DNA of 64,000 bases, taken from positions 28,891,025 to 28,955,024 of the forward strand of contig OX344763.1 of assembly GCA_947034895.1 (NCBI GenBank), written 5' to 3'. A program made the position numbers and the translations under genes. How positions within the stretch are numbered: the stretch's first letter is position 1; each line of letters begins with the position of its first letter. The notes below the pieces were generated by a model. It was given only the letters and a program-made list of their open reading frames with translations, had not been told where the DNA came from and ran no database searches. This DNA comes from Rhytidiadelphus loreus (taxonomy: Eukaryota; Streptophyta; Bryopsida; Hypnales; Hylocomiaceae). Positions 28,404-42,021 of this stretch are shown here, in pieces.

Positions 28404-29615
28404 TGGACGATGATGCAACTAGAAAGGGCCATTGTTGATGTAGACGATGGACTGCCAATTAGATGTGCTATTAGAAATAACAACATCCTATAGTCAAGTC
28501 TTAGAGGTAATCTTTACGGTGCTACTATGCATAGAAAAAGGGGCAAAAAGGGCATTCCTATAGATGATGAGGAAAAAAAGCTTGTTGACTACCTTCTAAA
28601 AATGCAGAATATAGGATACCCATTGAAAATTGGCCAATTGAGAGAAAAAATTAGAATACTTATCCAAGATATAGTAACACCCTTTAAAGATGAGGTACCA
28701 AGGCCCATGTGGGTGAAATGTTTTAAAAACAGACATAAAGAATTAATTCTACAAAAAATCCAATCCCTAGAGCAAAAAAGAGCACGACATTTTTGTCCTA
28801 ACACAGTTGCTACCTTCTATGACAATTTGGAGAAATTGTACAACATTCACAATTACGCACCTCATCAAATATGAAATTGTGATGAAAGTGGCGCACAAGC
28901 AAAGAAAAATGGAGGATGATTTTTACTAGTTAGAAAATGATTCAAAAATGTGCATATGGTGACCTTTGTCCAAAAAAAATGGTTTTTTGTTATTTCTTGT
29001 ATCAATGCTAAAAGTGATAATGTGCCAAATTTCTACATTTTCAAAGCCTAGAAGAAATCAACTAATCTTTTAAGAAAAAGAGGAGAGCAAGGAGTTGTCT
29101 ATGCAATGCAAAAAGGCATAAATGACTCATAATTTATTCATAGCTTGGATGCACCATTTCTTACACTCAATTTCTAAATTGTATGATATTTCTCCTTCTA
29201 CTAAACCCTTATTGATTTTGGATGGTCATGGCTCTCATGGAACCATGGAAGTTATTAAACTAACCATATCAAAAGGTTTATATCTTCTTACTTTGCCCTT
29301 CAACCATTAGATGTTAGTTGTTTCAAACCTTTCAAACCATATTTCATGACTTACAAGAATAAATGAACCTTAAATCACAAGGGACAAGCACCTATCAAGA
29401 AGGACTTGACCCAATGGATATCTCATGCTTTGAAAAGAGCATTGTCAATTCAAAATATTCCTAAGGGTTTTGAAGCCATTGGCATTTATTCATTGAATGC
29501 AATTGCCATGCAATTCAAAATGGGACCTAGTAAGGTTTATAAATTGTCCTATGTAAGATCAACCATTGGAAGTTTCCACCAAAATCAACATCATGTTCAT
29601 GAAACAACTCCATGA
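28404..29615 (+). pseudogene. Pogo-like (Tc1/mariner superfamily) DDE transposase, broken
   Basis: The order of motifs is that of pogo/CENP-B type transposases. First a psq-type helix-turn-helix (28410-28540; RAIVDVDDGL, then IRCAIRN and SSLRGNLYG), then a CENP-B HTH region (LVDYLLKM, PLKIGQLR). Next comes the DDE domain: first Asp in NCDESG at about 28877, second Asp in LLILDGHGSHG at about 29210-29240, third Asp in LQPLDVSCF near 29305. A C-terminal GFEAIGIYSLN motif follows near 29470. There are stops at 28491 (TAG), 28874 (TGA), 28919 and 28940 (TGA) and 29050 (TAG), plus frameshifts near 29115 and 29300. The enzyme would have cut and pasted the element at TA sites; it is dead here. Confidence 0.8.
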
Positions 29616-30770
29616 CTAAGAATTGGAGGAAATTTTCAAAGACGTCTCTTCCAACCCTCCTCATAGCCACTAGTACGTCGACAGCTAATGAAGACGGTGA
29701 AGCAATGGAAGTGTAGGCACGTTTTTTCAATGACTTATTGGAACTACCACATCTACCTATACCATATGTGCAAAAAATTCAAATAGAACCTATAATTGAC
29801 TATTAACAATCAATCCTACTTATTGAGGAGCAACATCTATAAGAGCTAAGGCACGTTGCGGCCAAGAGAGAGGAGGTTGCAAAAAAAAAGTTAGAAATGG
29901 AAGTCAACAAAGAGAAGAGAGCAGAAAAGAAAAAAATTGTAGGCAAAAGAAGCAAAAGCTAAAATTGCAAGATCTAAGGGAAAACATGTGAGAGCCCTAG
30001 GTGACAAACTCTATGCTGCTATTAAAGCAAACGTTCCTATGGTAGGATACAAGACACCCTACTATGGGGTCATTCCTCAAATATGCAAAGAAAATCAACC
30101 ACTAGCATTCTAAAGAAAACATGCAGAAAAAAATGGAGAGGATACTATGCACTTACCTCCATGTCAAGAAGTTTGGCCACATCATAGGAGCTACTTTGTC
30201 AGCCAATAGTACTTTAGCAGTAGCACGCACACCTTTCTCTCTATGCACAACAAAGGTCCATCGTTTTCACATTCTGTTTTAGGTAACACAACAAGCGTTA
30301 CTTATTTCACCCCTGGCCAAGTTAGTGTTGCGTGCAAAAGGCAAGGAGACATGGAATGATGTAAATAAATGGAAAAAGCATTACCATTGAAAGAAAGCAA
30401 AAATATGGAGGAAGGCTAAGTGAAAATAGAGACAATTGACATAAATTCATATATGTAGGTGGCTAGTTCTGCGGACTACTAGCAAAAAATAACCTACATT
30501 TCTAAACTTGGTGACAACTCATATACAAGATCTACAGCAAATGAGACCACAACGATTACATGAGAAAAATTCATGAAAAAACAATACTACTACGTACTTC
30601 TAAAGCATTCAACAAGAAGCAAAAACAAAAAAAAGATGTAAGATCACCTTACTTGTGAATGTCGCAAGGGCAACCAATTGAGAGATGATGTGGTGCTTAT
30701 TGGTGTTGCTATTTACAATGGGATGATCAAGTGGTACACACATCGTGCAACAGTCATTGACGACAATAAC
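29616..30770 (+). pseudogene. Decayed 3' continuation of the pogo-like element
   Basis: After the transposase core, 29830-29990 translates as a Lys/Glu-rich coiled-coil-like segment (KKKLEMEVNKEKRAEKKK). At 29990-30110 a coherent stretch follows (YAAIKANVPMVGYKTP, IPQICKENQP), ended by a TAA. Short coherent pieces reappear to about 30770 (DDVVLIGVAIYNG). This resembles the variable C-terminal tail of plant pogo-like proteins. No inverted terminal repeat of the element was found. Confidence 0.4.
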
Positions 30771-30962
30771 TAATCATTTCAGAGGAACTACAACAAAAGA
30801 AGAGATGAAGCTTGGAAGCAGGTAGCTTGCAATAAATAGATCTAGATGGTGAGAGGCGGGTGGGTGTACTAAAGAGGTTCAAGTTCAAGAGGTGGGTGGG
30901 TTAATTGCATGAGTTCAAACTTAAGTGGGAAATGAAGGTAATAGGGCCCATCTCGGCGCTTA

Positions 30963-32638
30963 GAGCATCACCACCCATCTTGCAAAATGCGGTGGTAATT
31001 TGGCTTGCAAAATGCAGAGCCATCCACTTTGCAAGCTAGGTGGTGAGTTGCGCCCCACCCGTAACTTCTTAAGAGGTGGAGTTGGAGTGCTTGGGCAGTA
31101 AACACATAGTAACAACTTGAGTAAAAACAGAGTATATATAGATATGAGTAAGACCACCGGTGGTGGTCAAATGATTGCAAGTTGTTACCAACAGGTCCAA
31201 CTTGTTGAAATCAATTAAAAAACAACAATTGTTGAACAATGAACTATGAATTATAAATTTAGCTATTAAAATATGAAGTTCAAAGTTAACTATTTAAATA
31301 ATTCATAATTATGAATTTAGCTATTAAATAGGTCATAATTCATAACTTTGAACTATGAATTTAGCTATTAAAATAAACTCTTGTTTATTTGAAAAATGCC
31401 AAAGGTTCTAATAATTTAGGAAAAAAGTTGAAACTACCAATAAATGCTAAATACTATCAGTAATTTTTCTTTTCAAAGTTGTCATAATATTATAGTTCAT
31501 AACCTAAACCCATAAAGGATGCTGCCTCTCATAACCAAAGTAGTCACCAAAATGCTCCAACTATTGAACCATTGAAAGTCAAGTCATCTATAAATTAATT
31601 TTACAATTCTAGACTGTAGCATCCTCTGACCTCCAAAAGGGTAGATTAAGTGCGAATTAGTCAAATATCATGTTTGACCTACATTTTTCCTTTTTAATTG
31701 CATTCAAATATTAATCTTATATTTTTGTTACATGACATAATGAATTGTCAAACATTATGAAATTTTTTATTGTGCTCCATAAAAAACTAAGTAACCTAGT
31801 GAAAATAAATTTGTAAATATAGCCAAAACAATTCAATTAATTTGAAATTATTTCAAGAGGTACAGATAGCAATGGAAATTAGTGTGAAAATTTCTTAATT
31901 ACTTGTATCATTTTTTACATCCAAAACACCCTTGACATTGGCCTTTCAGTCAAATTTCACTATCAAGCTAAATGTATCCTATTATATAATTGATGTATAC
32001 AATCTTGATACTTTTCAAGTGTAAAAAAGCATATTTTCTATTGACACGGATTTTTTCATAAATTTTGATGGAAAAATCAAATAATCATAATTTCTTAAAG
32101 TAAAAAGATGGAAATAAAATTATATTGATTACAATATATATTCGAATAATTTGGGATTTTTACCATAAATGATGTTCAAAATGATAAACATAGTTTCATA
32201 ATTGAAAATTGAAAAAACACTTTAAAAGAAGAAAATTCAAATGAAAAACACACAATGCGAAGTAATACAATTTTGATACTTGGAACTAGCAATTGCAATA
32301 ATTATTTCTTTTTTTCAGTTTTTTTCAAAATTGAAGTTGTTGTATGTGTTCCATGAAGATTCACTCACCAAAATTGCAGGACGAGGTGAAAAACACTGCA
32401 AGTGGTAAAAAATATTTGTTGCCATGAGGTTGCAGAAAGTCAATTGAGTTTGTCTATAGCGATTTTGCAGGCCAAGAGTAGGTCGAGATTTGGCTTGCAA
32501 AACAAACCCTTTTTGCTAGCCAGAGTCTGGATGCATGCTGTCCTTTTTAACAAGCCATCCCTTTTGGCAAACAGGTAAGCCATTTTTGCAAGATGCTCCA
32601 AAGAAATCATTTGTTATAGCAAATGGGTGGGCATGCTC
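30963..32638. mobile_element. Non-autonomous PIF/Harbinger-type element (1676 bp)
   Basis: Ends are GAGCATCACCACCCA and, reverse-complemented at the right, GAGCATGCCCACCCA (13 of 15). They are flanked by a direct TTA (30960-30962 and 32639-32641), the 3-bp TWA duplication of PIF/Harbinger elements. Both subterminal regions carry repeated TTGCAAAATGC or GGCTTGCAAAA words in inverted orientation. The interior is AT-rich with no transposase; 31215-31380 has a degenerate repeat around CTATGAATTTAGCTATTAAA. It shares its terminus with the elements at 42022, 42305 and 57622. Confidence 0.75.
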
Positions 32639-32789
32639 TTAAAGAGATGGCCAACAACGGAGGTGAGGAGTTTAGAATTGACGACCTTTGAGTGCGCCAA
32701 CAATTAGGCAATCTAACAAAAATTGTAACAACAAATTGCCCACCTAGTAGCATGTCGTGTCTAGTGGATCCAATGTACACAAGAATGGT

Positions 32790-33043
32790 TACACTAAATA
32801 GTGAAATTAGGTTGCTCCACACTAATTTCTTGACATTCTACACTAAATAAATATGTATTGTTTCTTTACAAGAATTTAGTACATTTTTAAATTAAAAATT
32901 TATGCATGTGAGACTTATGAACCTCTATGTGTACAAACATAAAAAACAATAGACATATTTGTTGATTGGTTGGCTTGTAAAGTGATTTCCTTGAAGTAAG
33001 GCAACCTAATTGTTAAGGCAACCTAATTTCACTATTTAGTGTA
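32790..33043. mobile_element. Miniature inverted-repeat element (254 bp) with 26-bp perfect inverted ends
   Basis: The left end TACACTAAATAGTGAAATTA(GGTTGC) recurs perfectly inverted at 33018-33043. The interior is AT-rich, with an extra copy of CTACACTAAAT near 32839. No coding capacity. The target-site duplication is not obvious, so the superfamily is left open. Confidence 0.7.
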
Positions 33044-36000
33044 GTTCATCAAAGGCGTTGACTTTGCACATATGTCAGGTCAATGTGCAGTACAATGTAG
33101 CAGGGTTTTGTTTTTTAAATTCTGCCTAAGCCTAGTATTCAACCATAGGTACCTCGGGAGAGATTCGCATGTTCAATCATTTTTTTTACTTTCTTTTCCT
33201 ACCAAAGATCTTTCTCCTCGTATGTTCAATCGTTTCTTTCACTTTCTTTCCCTACTTTGGGAGATCACTCTTGTAATTTAAGGTATACACCAAAGTTAGA
33301 AGGGTATTTGATGTGGAGCTATTTACCTTCATTATTGCATTTAAGATGATTGTATTTTTACATAAAAAGCTAAAAAGGGCATATTTTCAATACTCTATAG
33401 TTTTTATAAATTCATTCATGCAAGTCTTTAAGTGAGGCTATCTTACATATAAAATTTTAAGTGTCCAATTTTCTCCCGCCTCCACCCTTCTTCACAAAAA
33501 ATTTATTCCATCTACTGCATCTATGTACAGGGTATACATTGTGAAACCAACAATAATCAATTGAATTCAAGTGGTAATTTTTAACCCCTAAAGGTCAATT
33601 GTGGTCACATATTCATAAAATTTTGACACAAGATGTGAACATGTATCTTCTTAATAGAAATATAATTTTTTTTCCGCCCTAATCTTTTTTGGCAGCCCTT
33701 GCAATTTGGGCATCTTTGGAGCATCTTTTACAAAACTCTCATCAACTATTGAAATTTGGTGTTTATGTTACTAATAAAATATAGCATACAATTGTCAAAA
33801 ACAATTTAGTTCTCAAATCACATTTTTAGAGGAGTCAAACTTTATTAACTATGTTAGAACATGTTATGAAATAATTGAGAGAAACATCGAATTTCTTGAG
33901 GGTGATATGAATTTCTTGAAGCTCACATGGATTAAACTTGCTTGTTGTGAAGAATGTTCATTGTTGGATGATTGGCTATTTTTGTAATTACAAAAGACGA
34001 ATTGAGCACTTAGCATAATCACTTTCATCAACAGCTTAACCAAAGTATGTTCAAACATTGTATTCATCTTTCAATGCACCCCTCATACCTCTAAGGATGG
34101 AGACTATAATAAAACCACAACAAAACAATTATTCATGACTCTCTCCAATTAATTCCTTTGTACATGAGGGGCTACTTTAGATGCAACTCTTCCAATGCAC
34201 CCCTATACCTCCAAGGATGGAGACCATCAAAAATCCTCAACAAAACAATGATTCATGACTCTCTCCAATTAATCCCTTTGTACATGAAGGACTGCTTTAG
34301 ATGCAACTCTTTTAATGCACCCCTTGTACTTTTAAGGATGGAGACCATAAAACCCCCAGAACAAAACAATATAAAAATGAAATGACAAAACAACATTCCT
34401 AAAGTACAAAAGTGTTTAGATATAGTTAGTAGTTAAATAAATACATTAAAAAAAATCATGTTTATTTTTATAAATATTTATAAATATGTGTATCTAATTA
34501 TATTAAATATATTTTATTTTTATTACATACATACAAAGTAAAAGATATAGATACAATATAGAAGATAAAACTTTTATTTATTTTCCTACAAATATATTAG
34601 AGGTGGGGCCCATTATTATTTCAAAACACTCATTTCTAAAGTAATGTTTTTCTTTTTCATGTATGTAGGTTCTAATAAATTACTTTGTAGAGAATTCAAG
34701 GTCCTAAAGTTATTCAGGGATCAAATTACTCTCATGAATAAATTATAAACTATAAGCAAGTTCATGATTGAAGGAAAAACTAAATCATTTATAATTGTAA
34801 GGTGGAATTGGAACACACTAATGGTCTTGGTGACATTGTTCTTGCAATGGATGTTGACGTTGTAAAACTATCATTTTTCAAAAGTTGTAGAAATTGACTT
34901 TAGAAATGAAACATACTAATTGTTTTTCAAGAACATGTTGTTATTGCTTGAAAAGTCAAGATTGTCAACCACTTTTGCATAACAAATTCAAATGAAATGA
35001 ATGAAATCTTCTTATTTAAATGAAAAATAAATGTATGAAAAATGAAGAGTAGAAAAAAGTGTATTTACAATTTTTTGTGAGGGTCATTTTGATGCTTTGA
35101 AACTAAAATTTTGACTTAATATACCACAACTTAGGATCTCCGACACCAATTGAAATAAATTTTATATTTTCCAAAATAAAATGCTTTTTTGAACCTTCAC
35201 ATAAGTTTCAAAAAATTATAACAAATATTGAGATAGTAAGAAGTTGCTAAAAATCTATGTTGTCCCCATTGGGACAATGGGACTCTAGGGGTTGAATGGG
35301 TTAAAAATAATTTTTTTATTGAATTTATGTCCAAAAATCAAATTTTTAGAGAGATCTTCATAAATTGGATTTTTTTTAAATGAATGGTCTTTATATATTC
35401 TTCTATTTTTTTAATTATGAAATTTAATCAATTTTTGAGAAAAAAATGTTGTTATAGGTGACATTTCAAAGTTTGCCAATATACTAATTGGCCACCATAT
35501 AAATTGCTCTCATAAATTGAGAATTTAAAATAATGAACTAAAATTTGGACATGTTGTTGTACACAAGGGAATCTACCCTCATGTAAATTTTACTTGAAAT
35601 GGACTATTTTTAGACCTATTATTATTTGAATAAAATTTCTATGAAAAAAGAACTTTTTGTGAAAACTAAGTCAAAATGTCTCATTTTTTTTATAGGAAGA
35701 ATGTACATCTTCACTAGAATCACATGTTACAAGTTTCATGAATTTTGAATTTTTATTCATTGAGATTTTAGAGAATGAAATTTGACCCTAAAATTTTGAA
35801 ATGTTTATTTTTCACTCCATAAATTTTTAAAAATTAAAATTAATCACAACAACATCAAATAACTATAAGTGTCAAAAAAAAATTTGCAATTCAAAAGAAG
35901 ACACATAAAGATGTGCAACATAAAAATGCAAGTCAAGTACTTGCAAGAAATGTCTCGTGAACAATTGCAATATCACTCTTGGGAGCACAAAGAGAAATTG

Positions 36001-38440
36001 AGCTCAAACTCTTTGTTCGTGAACTTTGCTCAGAATCCTCACAACCTCAAGCGTGGGGAAAAATGTAAAAGATGCTTCGTGGATTTTAACTAGCTATTCA
36101 TGTGTACATATGTTAGGTTAGTGTGCAATATGCTTACAGTGTAGCCGGGGTTTGTTTTTTGTTTTTTGAAGTTTTCAAATGCATAGAACGTGGCCAATTT
36201 GTGGCATCTTTCTGTGCCATTCAAGAACTAGGTGGGCCAAGAAAGGAGCAATTGCTACGTGGTTTCACAATTTTACCCTAGCCATTGGTAAAACTTGAAA
36301 GGGCCAACTTCACACAAAGTCAAACATATCTTTCAATTGTGTACTGTCCATTTTTATAACATCACTGCACTACAATAGGACTCGTTAGGCTTTAAAGTTG
36401 CAACGCTGGACATGTGGAGTCATTATTTCTAGAAAGTGAATTGTGCCTTAACCGAATAACCTTAGCACCATATTCATTACTTTTGCTACTTAGTTCTTGT
36501 AATTTTAGGCATGTTCTAGTTCTCGCTAACTCTAATCTACGAACTACAAAGGCAACCTATGAGTCTGTGGCATCAAAAAATTAGACCTAATTCATTTCAA
36601 TTTAGAAATTTACGGGAAAATTTTCGATAGACTTCATTTTCATTTGTCTCTCCACCAAAAAAATGTGATAATGTTTTAGTGACCTCATCTTTGAATAGAC
36701 TAGTTTCTTCTTTTGTATGGAAGCTTTATGAGCAAACTGCATGGTTTGATTAGTACGGGACAATTCAATTATTTCTTAAATATTATAAGAAGATTTTAAA
36801 AAGTTAATATTAAAATTAATACAAAATTATAAAATTTTCAGATTTGATGTGGCATTAGTGCCACTTCATCAAATTGTCCTTTCTTAGATTATTATTTTAA
36901 TATTTTTTAATATTTTTTAATTTAAAAAAACAAAAATAATTAATTTATTAAATATTATTTTAATGCTGAATTTCGGCCACTGTTCCTTACAGGGTTGTGA
37001 GTTCCATTCTTGGAAACTCCTCAAAAGGAAGCAGCCTCTTTGAAGGCTCATTTTTTTCCTAATGATTATTTGTTGTACACGGTAACTAATAGTTTGGAAA
37101 ATTTGCATTCATATTGGAATCAAAGACCCTAAATCAGTTAAAAAGGGTAAAGAAATATATAATTTATTACCCCTAAAAGTCCTTGACAAAGAGGGGCATG
37201 TTGAAATGCAATGTTGTAGGAAAAAATTGTCATCCAGTTCATGTAGCTCTCATGAGAAGCTCTTAAAATCATTCTTAAAGCAACTAGTAGATGTCGTCAA
37301 GATCAAATATAAAATAAGAATGAATTTCTTAGATCATTGCATTAATAAACTTTAACAAGGAATAGAACCATTTGAAGGCATTGTTTGCAATAGATGAGCT
37401 CAACTTGTCATGGGTTCTAACCCATCCTTCAATGCTTTAGGTACATATGCTTGTCTAGTATAGTTGCCCCTTGCTTTGTTTCCAAATATACTGGTATTGA
37501 TATTTTGTGTAACCACACTAATTGATTTGGAAATGCTATAAATTTTTAAGATTTTTACAAGGAGCACAAATTTTTATACTTTTCAAAGAGGATCTTTGTA
37601 AACATAGTTGATAAAAACAACCATCAAGAATAATAAATGCCATAAGTTTTTACTCAATTAGTGTGATTTACACTAAATATAATTATTAATGTAGGATTGT
37701 GTACTATTTATTTTTTGCCGTTGAAATAAGAGAACATTGTATAATCAAACACTAGTCCTTCCCACACTAGGCAAGTATTTTGCTTTGCTAAATATATGAG
37801 AAAGACTTATTAGTTAAATCAAGGATTGGAGTTAGTTGAGGAGACATACAAGGCAATTTTGTTCACAATAGGGGCCCCCTTTTTAAAGATGCAAAAGAGA
37901 AGTCGTCCTCATTGATAAACAATGTTATGTAAAGTTTCAATGTGTATCCTAAAAATAGGGACAATTTTTTACATTTATCCACGAGTGTGAAAAAATAGGA
38001 TGCTAAATGTGTCATTTTGAAGTGGGCCCTTTAGGGTGAGTTGTGTGTTTTGTAGGGTAATTGTAAAAAAAAACTCTATTCTGTAATGTGTTATATTCTT
38101 CACCTCCCATAAACTAATTCGGGGTCTCTGATTGCAAATATGAATTCAAAATTTGCAAATTTTGTCATGTGTGGCAAATAAAAAATTCAAGTGCTTTCCC
38201 AAGGTAAATTCACCCTGGAAGGCCTACTTTGAATGACAAGTTTAGCGTCCTACTCAATGGTTTGTTTTTTTGGCAATTTGGCAACCATTTGCACCAAAGT
38301 AATGGGCCCTTCACCATGCCCTTGAAACACAATTAGTATTGAAAAGGGTGGCAAATCACCAAAAAACTTCAAATTAAAAAAAATCTTGGATGAAATTGTG
38401 AAAATTATAGATGAAAATAGAATTATGATACATCAGGAAA
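33044..38440. other. Intergenic sequence, no gene seen
   Basis: Apart from the tandem repeat at 34075-34372, I see only old relics. A block around 33065-33125 (CATATGTCAGGTCAATGTGCA, GTAGC, GGGTTTTGTTTTTT) is echoed at 36105-36165 (CATATGTTAGGTTAGTGTGCA). This is a diverged direct repeat 3 kb apart that could mark ends of a decayed element, but nothing coding survives between them. Confidence 0.45.
34075..34372 (+). repeat. Tandem repeat, about 2.5 units of 120 bp
   Basis: Units start at 34075, 34196 and 34316 with TGCACCCC, followed by AAGGATGGAGAC and AACAAAACAA. The two complete units share TTCATGACTCTCTCCAATTAAT and CCTTTGTACATGA. The third unit stops after about 57 bp. An open frame across the array is repeat-driven. 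Confidence 0.85.
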
Positions 38441-38444
38441 GTAA

Positions 38445-38646
38445 CCCCCCATTGCAACAATATTGTTTCAAACTATTCACAATAGAGTATTGAAAGTATA
38501 CTGTGTCAAAACTGTGAACAGTATGCAACAATATTGTTGCAATGGGGGGATTGCATTTGCACCTAAACTATATTGTTGCAGTACTGCAAACAATGTACTT
38601 TCAATACTCTACTGTGAATAGTTTGAAACAATACTGAAACAATGGG
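38445..38646. mobile_element. Foldback element (about 200 bp)
   Basis: The arm 38445-38500 (CCCCCCATTG, AACAATATTGTTTCAAACTA, TTCACAATAGAGTATTGAAA) recurs inverted at 38595-38646. The loop contains a further copy of GCAACAATATTGTTGCAAT plus GGGG. This is the structure of a foldback or miniature inverted-repeat transposon. There is no target-site duplication that I can fix. Confidence 0.65.
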
Positions 38647-38859
38647 TTTTTTTTCCCGATGAGTAGTATATGATATGTGCTAGTGTGAAATTTTCTATCC
38701 AGTATGTGGATGAATGCTGAAATTCGGAGCACCACTATAACATTTAATGCCGCCACTTTGGCACTTCATAAAAAATGAAAAAAAAATGAAAAATGGTCTT
38801 GCTGTGAAAAATGTGGAGTTTGACCACCCTGGGATCCGAAGACCAGGTGCCGTGTGCTC

Positions 38860-39600
38860 AAGCTCTGGCCCCTCTGCCGGGCCCCTTTAATGCAGGTCAA
38901 AATTTTAAAAATTAATATTTAAAAAATGGATTGCATGAGGTCACCCCCGGTCGGTGCTGTGGTGGTGGTAGTAGGTGGAATCTGGCAGCGCTTGGGAACT
39001 TTAAAGTTGAGAGCCGTTGCTTTTTCGTGATAAAGGAAAAGTAACTGAAGTGGAGAGCAGGCGTGCATGAGGCCAGCCAGCACGGAGGATTGCACGGGTG
39101 TGGAAGACCGGTGGCCCGGACTCCAGGGGACGCTAGCGCACGACCCGGTCCAGGCACCCCCCACGTGCCGGTCTGCCCCCGCCGCGTCCGGAGCTGCCAC
39201 GTCGGCATGCCTGTGCTGCTGCTGCGGCCGCTGCCTGCCGCAGTAGTGCCGTCTTCGTCCGTCCGCATTCACGCTTCCCGTGCAGTGGGGTGCCGCAGTA
39301 CTGCCGCCTGTCTTTCTTCTGTCAGGTGTGTCAGGTGGATGACTCCTTAACTTAATTAGTGTGTCCGTGGATGATGTCGAGCTGCTCCCTGGGGTGGACA
39401 TTCCTGGCTCTTGCCTGCCTCCTTCCTCCACACCTCCCCCGACTGGCCTCCCGTCATGATGGCACCCCGCCCGCCCGCCTGCCCTGCCCGCCCGCCGCTC
39501 CCCGTGATCGCTCCCGGCTGTTTGCCCAGTTCCCGGAACAGCTATTTGGTGCTTTTTCCACTTTCCTCTCACACGCTTTTTCTTTTTCTTTTTAAACAAA
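38860..39600. other. GC-rich island without a recognisable gene
   Basis: A sharp change from AT-rich to GC-rich DNA, rich in CpG and in CCCGCC, GCCGC and CTGCC words. Long frames exist on both strands (for example 38919-39599 minus), but their predicted proteins are low-complexity Arg/Gly/Pro/Thr and differ frame by frame, as expected from composition. It resembles the GC-rich leader of the BIM gene at 44.1-45.8 kb and may be a promoter-like relic or a duplicated CpG-rich segment. Confidence 0.5.
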
Positions 39601-39644
39601 TGAAACGGGATTTATATATATATATATTTTTTTTAAATTTAAAA

Positions 39645-39715
39645 TTTAAAATTTTTCTTCTTCAAACACATGGACAATTTCCATTCATAAAAGGAAACGG
39701 AACATAGAACTAGAG
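39645..39715 (+). repeat. Dispersed repeat block, copy 1 (partner at 41060-41125)
   Basis: Contains AAACACATGGACAATTTCCA followed by TTCATAAAAGGAAACGG, nearly identical to AAACACATGGACAATTTCCA and TTGATAAAAGGAAACAG at 41076-41112. The preceding segment is T-rich in both. Function unknown. Confidence 0.6.
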
Positions 39716-39951
39716 CACATAGTCTCTGGTGGGATTTTTTTACATTTTCAACAATTAAATCTTGGAACTAAAGCTTTCTCATTTAAAAAAAAAAAAGTAA
39801 AGTGAGAGAAGAAGAGTCAAAACTAATGGTCATTAGATAAGAAATGGACAACCAAGCCCGGATCCTTCTCAATGCAACAAAGATCCAAGGCAACTTAGGA
39901 AATACCCCCAACTTTGGATAATGTAACGGGATTTCATTGCTAGTGATAATT

Positions 39952-40055
39952 TTTCTCACACTTTGAAATTGAACTTGTGTGGATTTCTGACACTTTGGAA
40001 TTGAACGTTTGTGGGTTTCTCACACTTTGGAATTGAATGTGTGTGGGTCAAGGTG
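39952..40055 (+). repeat. Tandem repeat, three units of about 32 bp
   Basis: Three successive copies of the phrase CACACTTTGGAATTGAA followed by a short GTGTGGGTTTCT segment. Non-coding. Confidence 0.75.
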
Positions 40056-40059
40056 AATT

Positions 40060-42018
40060 TTTGGTTGCCAACCCTAGTTGCTCATGTGGCGATTGTTTGT
40101 AAGATGAAGACACTGATTTATACTATTTTAAAACTATATTTTTAAAATTTTTGTGTTTTATAGTTTGTTGTAATATGAAACATTTGGAGAATCCCAAGCC
40201 GTCACTTGGATGGATTTGGCAAAATGTTGTTTACCCTCCCCCCTAAAAGAACTCCTATATTCTTGTTGAAATGTCTCAAGAGATGGTGTTGTGGTGTAAT
40301 ACATGGCCCAAAATAAATATGTTGTTTGTGTGGGAGAAATTAGGCTGGGGCATCATTGATTTGTAAGTGGGATACTAATTTATCAAAGTGATGTTGAATT
40401 AGTGCATGTTGTAATATTGTCATAGTCATAGTGAAGCAATATCCACCAAAATGAAATTTTGTGTTGACAACTTCTTTTTAGGTTGATGCTCATTTCACTC
40501 TCCCCATCACTCATAGGATAAATCAATGTAGTCTTGTTGTACCCAAGGTGCAAAAACTCCAATTCTTTTACCAATTAAATATGTATTTATTTATTTACTT
40601 AGGAGCAGTTAATTTTGATATCTGTTGAACTATTTTAGAAAATCCGATGTCCTACGTTCCAAGGATGGTCACAAAGTTTCCAGATCATATTATCAGGGGC
40701 AAATAAGAAACATCTGCATTTTCCCCCAGGAAAAAGAAATGGTCATGCAGAATTTTTTATTGAACGGCTTGGCTCCATTTCTCGTCCCAAGTTTTTTTTT
40801 CAATCTTTAAGAATCGTGCAAAACATTTTGACATGAAAAGTGTACCAGAAACTTAATTACCCCAACGTTTTTTTCTCCAAAAATCATGACCTGTATGCTG
40901 CAATAAATTATTTACTTGCTTGTGCCCGTGCCACCCCAGTGTGGGACCCTAACCAAGCAGACGGAGTGCCTGGTGGTGGTGTCTTTTCTCTCTCACATTC
41001 ACTCAGGTCACAGCATACAATTATATATGTTTTGGGGGCTTGTTGCAACTGATTTTTTATTTATTTATTTTCTTGAAACACATGGACAATTTCCATTGAT
41101 AAAAGGAAACAGTACATGGAATGAAAGGAGCAAATCCTCAGCACCCTTGCAACTGAGTTTTCAACTACGGTACTCAGCGGTCAAGTTTGGCAAAAAAAAA
41201 AAAAAAAAAAAGTCCTAAATACTTGGCAAAGAATGCCGACCCTATCGCTGCCCCCACTGGGTACGGTACTGAATCTCCAAGGGCGTTAACTTATGGTGTT
41301 GTGGGCTGTCCCAAGTAACCCCACAGAACCCACCGGCTTGCGGAGCTCTAGCTTGTCATTGGTTGGGATTTTCCGCACGTTTTCGCGGAGACTGGCCTCT
41401 GGTTGTCCCGGACTCCAGCAGGACATCGTCGTACAAGGGGGTCCCCTGCCCTGCCCTGCCCTGCCCTGCCCTCCCTTTCCTTTGTACGACGGCCACCCAT
41501 ATGGCATGTGCAAGAGGGGCATGTTTCATGTGAGATGCATAATTTAATGGTTTTTTTTTTGCAGAGGACTGAACCAATTCTGAGCCAATTCTGAGCCAAT
41601 TCTCAGTCATAATATTCAATGCACAACAACAATTGAAAACGCCACGGATCTCACCCAGTTGCCTGAGCTACTGCTTGAAGTGGAAAAAGCTCCGTAAAGA
41701 CAGGGACTGATGAGTGGTGTTAAGTTAACCCTTAAAAGGATGGACGGGTGACTGTGGATATATCATCCCTTTGGTTACTGTGTGAATCATTCATTTGCTT
41801 CAGAAATTGCAAAAGTACTCATTGGAAGTCAAATTACTATAAATTTTTTTTTTTCTCTTTTCACAACAAAATTTTGAGGATGAATAGTTGTATGCCAGTC
41901 TTATTTATTAGAAGGATTCTTTGCCCATCCATTAGACACCAAACATCATGTTGGGATGTTTAAGTTGCCCGAGGCAACAGCTTGATGCGGAAAAATTCCG
42001 CAAAGACAGGGACTGGTG
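40060..42018. other. Intergenic sequence with short repeats
   Basis: Holds the second copy of the dispersed block (41060-41125) and a run of CCTGC pentamers at about 41440-41470. There is a 13-bp triplicate (CCAATTCTGAG) at about 41570-41602, and a diverged direct repeat at 41660-41712 and 41960-42014 sharing AAAGACAGGGACTG. No gene is recognised. Confidence 0.5.
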
Positions 42019-42021
42019 TTA